Assembly (NCBI GenBank): GCA_900314165.1
Contig: OMUE01000051.1
Location: forward strand, 1-18,209
DNA: 18,209 nt
Origin: an uncultured Acidaminococcus sp.
GTDB taxonomy: Bacteria; Bacillota_C; Negativicutes; Acidaminococcales; Acidaminococcaceae
Reading direction: 5' to 3'
Shown here: positions 14,824 through 18,209 of the stretch, piece by piece
Layout of the letters: each line of letters begins with the position of its first letter
Position numbering within the stretch: position 1 is the first letter of the stretch
Position numbers and translations under genes: made by a program
The notes under the pieces: generated by a model
The model's database searches: none
The model's input: the letters and a program-made list of their open reading frames with translations, nothing else
Told to the model about the DNA's origin: nothing

Positions 14824-14866
14824 AAAAAAACGAGGAACCGTGATGTTTCACAGTTCCTCGTTTTTT
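14824..14866. terminator. Bidirectional intrinsic terminator
   Basis: The stem is ACGAGGAAC / GTTCCTCGT (14830-14838, 14853-14861) extended by GTGA/TCAC beyond a C-A mismatch. A T-run follows on the plus strand and an A-run precedes it, giving T-runs on both strands. It ends the symporter/hydrolase unit from the left and the hcp unit from the right. Confidence 0.92.
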
Positions 14867-14869
14867 ATG

Positions 14870-15229
14870 CTATTTTTCTTCCAGCCAACTCTTCAGGACG
14901 ACGGCGTTGTTGTGGTCGGGGTCTTTGGCGGCAAACAACAGGGTGACATTGGTGGTCTGCAGGGCTCCCCGAACTTTGGCGGCAAAGGATTGCGCATCAG
15001 GATTGGCATCCAATTCAGCCCTGTACTTTGCCTGGAAGTCCGGCCACAGATCAGGATTGTGGCCGAAGGCTTTCCGCAGCTCATTGGTGGGAGCGATGGT
15101 CTTTACCCAATTCGTCAGGGCTGCGTTTTCCTTCTTTATGCCCCGGGGCCACAACCGATCCACCAGGATCCGGCTGCCATCCTCGTCAGCAGGTACTTCA
15201 TAGATTCTCTTGATTCCTAACTTTCCCAT
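14870..15229 (-). CDS. DUF488 (YeaO-like) protein
   Basis: 119 residues, typical of the short DUF488 family. The conserved core is IKRIYEVP near the start, DRLWPRGIKKE at 24-34, and LLFAAKDPDHNNAVVL near the C-terminus. It is a soluble cytoplasmic protein of unknown biochemical role. ATG at 15229 lies 19 bp after the stop of the cysteine-rich gene, with an imperfect Shine-Dalgarno (GGAAAG, 11 bases). Last gene of the hcp unit; its stop is 3 bp from the bidirectional terminator. Confidence 0.9.
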   Translation of the reverse strand: MGKLGIKRIYEVPADEDGSRILVDRLWPRGIKKENAALTNWVKTIAPTNELRKAFGHNPDLWPDFQAKYRAELDANPDAQSFAAKVRGALQTTNVTLLFAAKDPDHNNAVVLKSWLEEK

Positions 15230-15248
15230 GGAATCGTCTTCTTTCCGT

Positions 15249-15407
15249 TTATTTCTGTTTCTGCTCCTTGGTCGCCAGATATTCGCAGGCAGTCTGGGGA
15301 TACCGTTCGTTGCTGTGATGGAAAGCGATACAGGGTTCGCAATCCTTATACCGGGCGCAGTTCACATTTTTGCAAGGGCAGTTCTCTGCATCATACAGTT
15401 TGATCAT
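15249..15407 (-). CDS. 52-residue cysteine-rich protein after hcp
   Basis: A 52-residue protein read on the minus strand: ATG 15405-15407, TAA 15249-15251. Six cysteines lie at 10, 12, 17, 24, 27 and 41; the core is CPCKNVNCARY followed by KDCEPC and IAFHHSNERYPQTAC. The pattern CxC, x4, C, x6, CxxC with a nearby HH is that of small metal-binding or Fe-S-like proteins of Firmicutes (related to DUF6485 in my reading). It starts 1 bp after the hcp stop codon (hcp stop TAA 15409-15411) with GGTGA six bases before ATG. It is likely part of the hcp operon and perhaps helps metal or redox handling. I do not recognise an established function. It would easily be missed by length cut-offs. Confidence 0.75.
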   Translation of the reverse strand: MIKLYDAENCPCKNVNCARYKDCEPCIAFHHSNERYPQTACEYLATKEQKQK

Positions 15408-15408
15408 C

Positions 15409-17046
15409 TTATTCACCAAAGAACAGCTTCATGTCGTCTTCCACAGTGCCGATACCGGCAATGCCGAAGGTCTTTACCAGGACGCTGGCTACATTGGGGG
15501 ACAAGAAAGCAGGCAGGGTGGGTCCCAGATGGATGTTCTTCACACCCAGATACAGCAGGGCCAGCAGCACGATGACAGCCTTTTGTTCATACCAGGCAAT
15601 GTTGTAGATAATGGGCAGCTTGTTTACATCATCCAGGCCGAAGACTTCCTTCAGTTTCAGGGCAATGAGGGCCAGAGAATAGGAGTCGTTGCATTGGCCG
15701 GCATCCAGGACTCTGGGAATACCGCCGATGTCGCCCAGGTTCAGTTTGTTGTATTTATATTTTGCGCAGCCTGCGGTCAGGATTACAGCATCTTTCGGCA
15801 GAGCTTTGGCAAAGTCCGTGTAGTAGGAACGGCTCTTCATGCGTCCGTCGCAGCCAGCCATAACCACAAATTTCTTGATGGCGCCGCTTTTTACAGCGTC
15901 TACGACCTTGTCAGCCAAGGCAAAAACTTGTTCATGAGCAAAGCCGCCTACGATGGTGCCCTGTTCGATTTCTGTAGGAGCCGGGCAGGTCTTTGCCTGA
16001 GCAATGATGGCACTGAAGTCCTTGTAGCCGTTTTCGTCGGCATCGATGTGCTTGCAGCCAGGGTAGCCCGTAGCACCGGTGGTCCACAGACGATCCTTGT
16101 AACTGTCTTTGGGAGGAACGATGCAGTTGGTGGTCATAAGGATAGGTCCGTTGAAGCTTTCGAATTCTTCCTTCTGTTTCCACCAGGCATTGCCATAGTT
16201 GCCGGCAAAGTTGTCGTATTTCTTGAAGAACGGATAATAATGGCCGGCCAACATTTCAGAGTGGGTGTACACATCCACGCCGGTACCCTTGGTCTGTTCC
16301 AGCAGCATTTCCAGGTCCTTCAGGTCATGGCCGGAAATCAGGATGGCAGGGTTCTTGCGGACGCCGATGTCCACGGTAGTGATTTCAGGATTGCCATAAG
16401 CCTGGGTGTTAGCTTTATCCAGCAGAGCCATACCTTGTACGCCGTATTTACCGGTTTCCAGGGTCAGGGCTACCAGATCATCGGCAGTCAGACTGTCATC
16501 CAGGGTAGCAGCCAGAGCCCGTTGGATGAAGGCATCCACTTCTTCATCGTCCTGCAGCAGTACATTGGCGTGCTTCGTATAAGCGGACAGGCCTTTCAGG
16601 CCGTAGGTGATCATTTCCCGCAGAGAACGGACATCTTCGTTTTCCGTAGCCAGGACGCCGACCGTCTTTGCTTTGGCAGCATATTCGGCTTCATCCCCGT
16701 TCCACAGGGCAGCAGCGGGCAGTGCAGCCTTGTCAGCTACAGCAGCCAGCAGTTCTTCTTTTTTAGCCAGCGTTGCTTTTACCCGTGCTTTGATGGCTTC
16801 CAGGTCAAAGTTGGCATTGGTAATGGTGGTGAACAGGTTCAGGGTCACCATGTGGTTCACATCACGGCCAATAGCCTTGCCTTCCTTGCGCAGAGCCGTC
16901 GTAACAGCGGACAGGCCCTTCGTTACATAGACCAACAGGTCCTGCATAGCAGCCACTTCCGGTTTTTTGCCACAGACTCCGGCAATGGTGCAGCCTTTGC
17001 AGCCAGCAGTTTCTTGACATTGAAAGCAGAACATTTTATTTTCCAT
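15409..17046 (-). CDS. hcp: Hybrid-cluster protein / hydroxylamine reductase (Hcp)
   Basis: 545 residues. Hcp holds a [4Fe-4S] cluster and a 4Fe-2S-2O hybrid cluster; it reduces hydroxylamine in vitro and is tied to nitric-oxide stress. The N-terminal cluster cysteines are C7, C10, C19 and C25, spaced x2, x8, x5: the class I pattern of strict anaerobes. Hybrid-cluster ligands are visible in order: [40 protein letters not shown] and [12 protein letters not shown] follows AAGGGGAG. A TATAAT lies at 17108-17113 with no fitting -35 box, so activation by a regulator is possible. It is followed directly by a cysteine-rich small gene and DUF488. A typical partner, Hcr, is not in the window. Confidence 0.96.
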   Translation of the reverse strand: MENKMFCFQCQETAGCKGCTIAGVCGKKPEVAAMQDLLVYVTKGLSAVTTALRKEGKAIGRDVNHMVTLNLFTTITNANFDLEAIKARVKATLAKKEELLAAVADKAALPAAALWNGDEAEYAAKAKTVGVLATENEDVRSLREMITYGLKGLSAYTKHANVLLQDDEEVDAFIQRALAATLDDSLTADDLVALTLETGKYGVQGMALLDKANTQAYGNPEITTVDIGVRKNPAILISGHDLKDLEMLLEQTKGTGVDVYTHSEMLAGHYYPFFKKYDNFAGNYGNAWWKQKEEFESFNGPILMTTNCIVPPKDSYKDRLWTTGATGYPGCKHIDADENGYKDFSAIIAQAKTCPAPTEIEQGTIVGGFAHEQVFALADKVVDAVKSGAIKKFVVMAGCDGRMKSRSYYTDFAKALPKDAVILTAGCAKYKYNKLNLGDIGGIPRVLDAGQCNDSYSLALIALKLKEVFGLDDVNKLPIIYNIAWYEQKAVIVLLALLYLGVKNIHLGPTLPAFLSPNVASVLVKTFGIAGIGTVEDDMKLFFGE

Positions 17047-17079
17047 TATGGACTCCCCTTTTCTATCTAAAAGATTTCA

Positions 17080-17103
17080 TTTGTTTTAAAACTCATCAAC
17101 AAA
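17080..17103. promoter_or_regulatory. Inverted repeat at the hcp start point
   Basis: TTTGTT (17080-17085), 12 bp, AACAAA (17098-17103). It covers the expected transcription start of hcp, just downstream of the -10 box at 17108-17113. This could be a regulator site; A/T-rich chance is the main alternative. Confidence 0.3.
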
Positions 17104-17107
17104 GCCT

Positions 17108-17113
17108 ATTATA
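17108..17113 (-). promoter_or_regulatory. -10 box of hcp
   Basis: Minus-strand TATAAT 62 bp before the hcp start codon. The hexamer 17 bp upstream (CGGACT) does not resemble a -35 box and lies in the terminator stem of the ZIP gene, consistent with an activator-dependent promoter. Confidence 0.5.
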
Positions 17114-17125
17114 GAGACTAGCGGC

Positions 17126-17153
17126 AAAAAAGTCCGTTGTAAAAACAACGGAC
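17126..17153 (-). terminator. Intrinsic terminator of the ZIP gene
   Basis: On the minus strand, a perfect 9-bp stem GTCCGTTGT/ACAACGGAC with a TTTT loop is followed by six T. It lies about 60 bp after the ZIP stop codon and directly before the hcp promoter. Confidence 0.9.
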
Positions 17154-17165
17154 CAGAATTTTTGT

Positions 17166-17210
17166 CCGCCCTTTTCAAGGGCGGGGGACCATCCGAAGGA
17201 TGGTGGTGGG
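17166..17210 (-). repeat. Palindromic repeat, copy A (3' of ZIP gene)
   Basis: On the minus strand it begins CCCACCACCATC and continues GATGGTCCCC, with hairpins CCATCC/GGATGG and CCGCCCTT/AAGGGCGG. The flanks match copy B at 18029-18060 in the opposite orientation. Confidence 0.65.
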
Positions 17211-17213
17211 TTT

Positions 17214-18005
17214 TCATCCCAGCGCCACGTCCAAAGTCATCATGACCGTAAAGCCTAAGGAAAACGTCAGTACGCCAATATTAGAGTGCTCGCCTTCCGA
17301 CATTTCCGGAATCATCTCTTCCACTACCACGTACAGCATGGCTCCGGCTGCAAAGGCCAGTAAATAGGGCAGCAGATGACCGATCCACTGGGAAGCCAGG
17401 ATTGTGCCGAAGGCTGCAATAGGCTCCACAATGCCGGACAGAGCCCCACTGAGGAAGGCCTTGTGCTTGTTCATACCCCCTGCTTTCAAAGGCAGGGAGA
17501 TAATAGCCCCTTCCGGAAAGTTCTGGATAGCGATGCCCAAAGACAGGGCCAGCGCATTCTTCATACTGATGCCTCCCGGATCCGTCAGGAAGCCTGCGTA
17601 AATCATGCCCACAGCCATGCCTTCCGGAATGTTGTGGAGTGTAACAGCCAGCAGCATCATGGTGCTTTTGGTCAGGTGGCAGGGCATCCCTTCGGCCTTG
17701 TCACAATCCATGTGAAGGTGGGGAATTACCGTATCCAATAGCAGTAGAAACAGGGTCCCGGCCCAAAAGCCTACTACGGCCGGCACGAAGGCCCATTTGC
17801 CCATGGGAGCTGCTTCTTCCAGAGCCGGGATAATCAGGCTCCAGATGGACGCCGCCACCATGACACCGGCCGCAAAACCCGTCAGTCCCCGCTGGACCTG
17901 GTGATGCAGCTGGTTCTTCATGAGATATACACATCCTGCCCCCAACGCTGTTCCCGCAAAAGGAATCAGGATGCCTTGGATGATCGTACTGTCGATGGTG
18001 CTCAC
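17214..18005 (-). CDS. ZIP-family metal transporter
   Basis: 263 residues, with about eight hydrophobic segments, importing Zn2+, Fe2+ or Mn2+ through the cytoplasmic membrane (ZupT/GufA type). Metal-site helices show HNIPEG at 124-129 and QNFPEG at 161-166; the second has Gln where many ZIPs have His. The loop before them carries H96, H98, C101, C109 and H110. The start is GTG at 18005 with AGAGAG immediately before it and GGAG 12 bases upstream; no better start is seen, so the N-terminus is uncertain by a few residues. The gene is alone, with its own terminator, and is bracketed by inverted repeats. I found no convincing promoter in the repeat-rich leader, nor a Zur or Fur box I would trust. 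Confidence 0.9.
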   Translation of the reverse strand: MSTIDSTIIQGILIPFAGTALGAGCVYLMKNQLHHQVQRGLTGFAAGVMVAASIWSLIIPALEEAAPMGKWAFVPAVVGFWAGTLFLLLLDTVIPHLHMDCDKAEGMPCHLTKSTMMLLAVTLHNIPEGMAVGMIYAGFLTDPGGISMKNALALSLGIAIQNFPEGAIISLPLKAGGMNKHKAFLSGALSGIVEPIAAFGTILASQWIGHLLPYLLAFAAGAMLYVVVEEMIPEMSEGEHSNIGVLTFSLGFTVMMTLDVALG

Positions 18006-18028
18006 CTCTCTTTAGGGCTCCGCCCAGC

Positions 18029-18114
18029 CCCACCACCATCGCAAGCGATGGTTCCCCTCCCCTACGGGGATGACAGGGCCCTGCCCAGCGGGCTGTCGCC
18101 CCCGTAGGGGGGAG
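18029..18114. repeat. Palindromic repeat, copy B (5' of ZIP gene)
   Basis: Starts CCCACCACCATC with stem CCATCGC/GCGATGG, then a long hairpin: arms CTCCCCTACGGGG (18057-18069) and CCCCGTAGGGG (18100-18110), the latter continuing GGGAG, around an inner GACAG/CTGTC stem. The first part matches copy A downstream of the ZIP gene. Confidence 0.7.
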
Positions 18115-18160
18115 AGGGCCATCGTCAGATGGCGAGGGGGCAGTGAAGCGCACCTGAACT

Positions 18161-18187
18161 GTCCCCCTTGTCAAGGACACTTTTTTT
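18161..18187. other. Hairpin and T-run at the distal end of the repeat block
   Basis: GTCCCCCTTG pairs imperfectly with CAAGGAC and is followed on the plus strand by seven T. It is terminator-like on the plus strand, but no plus-strand gene precedes it here, so it is more likely part of the composite intergenic repeat. Confidence 0.4.
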
Positions 18188-18190
18188 CGT

Positions 18191-18209
18191 CAGACTTCAG
18201 ACTCTTTCG
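18191..18209. repeat. Heptad repeat, unit CAGACTY, cut by window end
   Basis: Two 7-bp units CAGACTT and CAGACTC followed by TTTCG at the window edge. Similar in build to other short-word arrays in the window but with only two clear units. Confidence 0.4.

Noticed and set aside
15370..17070. Plus-strand open frame of 566 codons opposite hcp
   Set aside because: Fully antisense to hcp, whose cluster ligands are all present. Low-complexity shadow, no ribosome-binding site.
17701..18180. Minus-strand 159-codon frame at the ZIP gene start
   Set aside because: It overlaps the ZIP gene in another frame and runs through palindromic repeats with Pro/Gly/Arg-rich nonsense sequence.
18011..18209. Promoter for the ZIP gene from a minus-strand TTGACA near 18170
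   Set aside because: The TTGACA is part of the hairpin repeat and no -10-like hexamer occurs 16-18 bp downstream.

Overview
The window looks like chromosome of a diderm Firmicute (Negativicutes; Acidaminococcus or a close relative is my best guess, from gene content only). It combines an outer-membrane TonB-dependent receptor and several exported proteins with Firmicute-style strong Shine-Dalgarno sites, a BirA/BioY-type biotin locus and a class I hybrid-cluster protein. Nearly everything is on the minus strand except one two-gene plus-strand unit.

Layout. (1) 1-411: four minus-strand tRNA genes (Asn, Glu, Val, Pro in transcription order), all with encoded CCA, behind a perfect-consensus promoter (TTGACA, 17 bp, TATAAT). 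(2) 463-7156: a tight minus-strand run of seven genes with overlapping or abutting ends: SYLF/Ysc84 lipid-binding protein, TrmO tRNA methyltransferase, DUF3298-like exported protein, exported class 3 lipase, amidohydrolase, YhcH/YjgK/YiaL-family protein and a TonB-dependent receptor. (3) 7157-7340: an intergenic block of palindromes and heptad repeats. (4) 7341-8723: a secreted protein likely to be a right-handed beta-helix, with its own promoter. (5) 8831-12470: a biotin-linked operon, made of a frameshifted MaoC-like hotdog gene, bioY, a thiolase and an AMP-forming acyl-CoA ligase. The last three resemble the yhfU/yhfS/yhfT group of Bacillus subtilis. A BirA-like operator overlaps the operon promoter. 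(6) 12620-14732, plus strand: a dicarboxylate/amino acid:cation symporter overlapping an alpha/beta hydrolase. (7) 14870-17046, minus strand: hcp, a 52-residue cysteine-rich protein and a DUF488 protein, separated from unit 6 by a bidirectional terminator. (8) 17214-18005: a ZIP metal transporter bracketed by two inverted copies of a palindromic repeat.

The signals most worth a second look are the BirA-like operator and the broken hotdog gene in the biotin locus; the short tandem 7-8 bp word arrays at several intergenic sites, two of which share a heptamer and encode gene ends (one also supplies the next gene's start codon); the inverted repeat pair around the ZIP gene; and the small cysteine-rich gene after hcp. 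I see no phage, CRISPR array or transposase.
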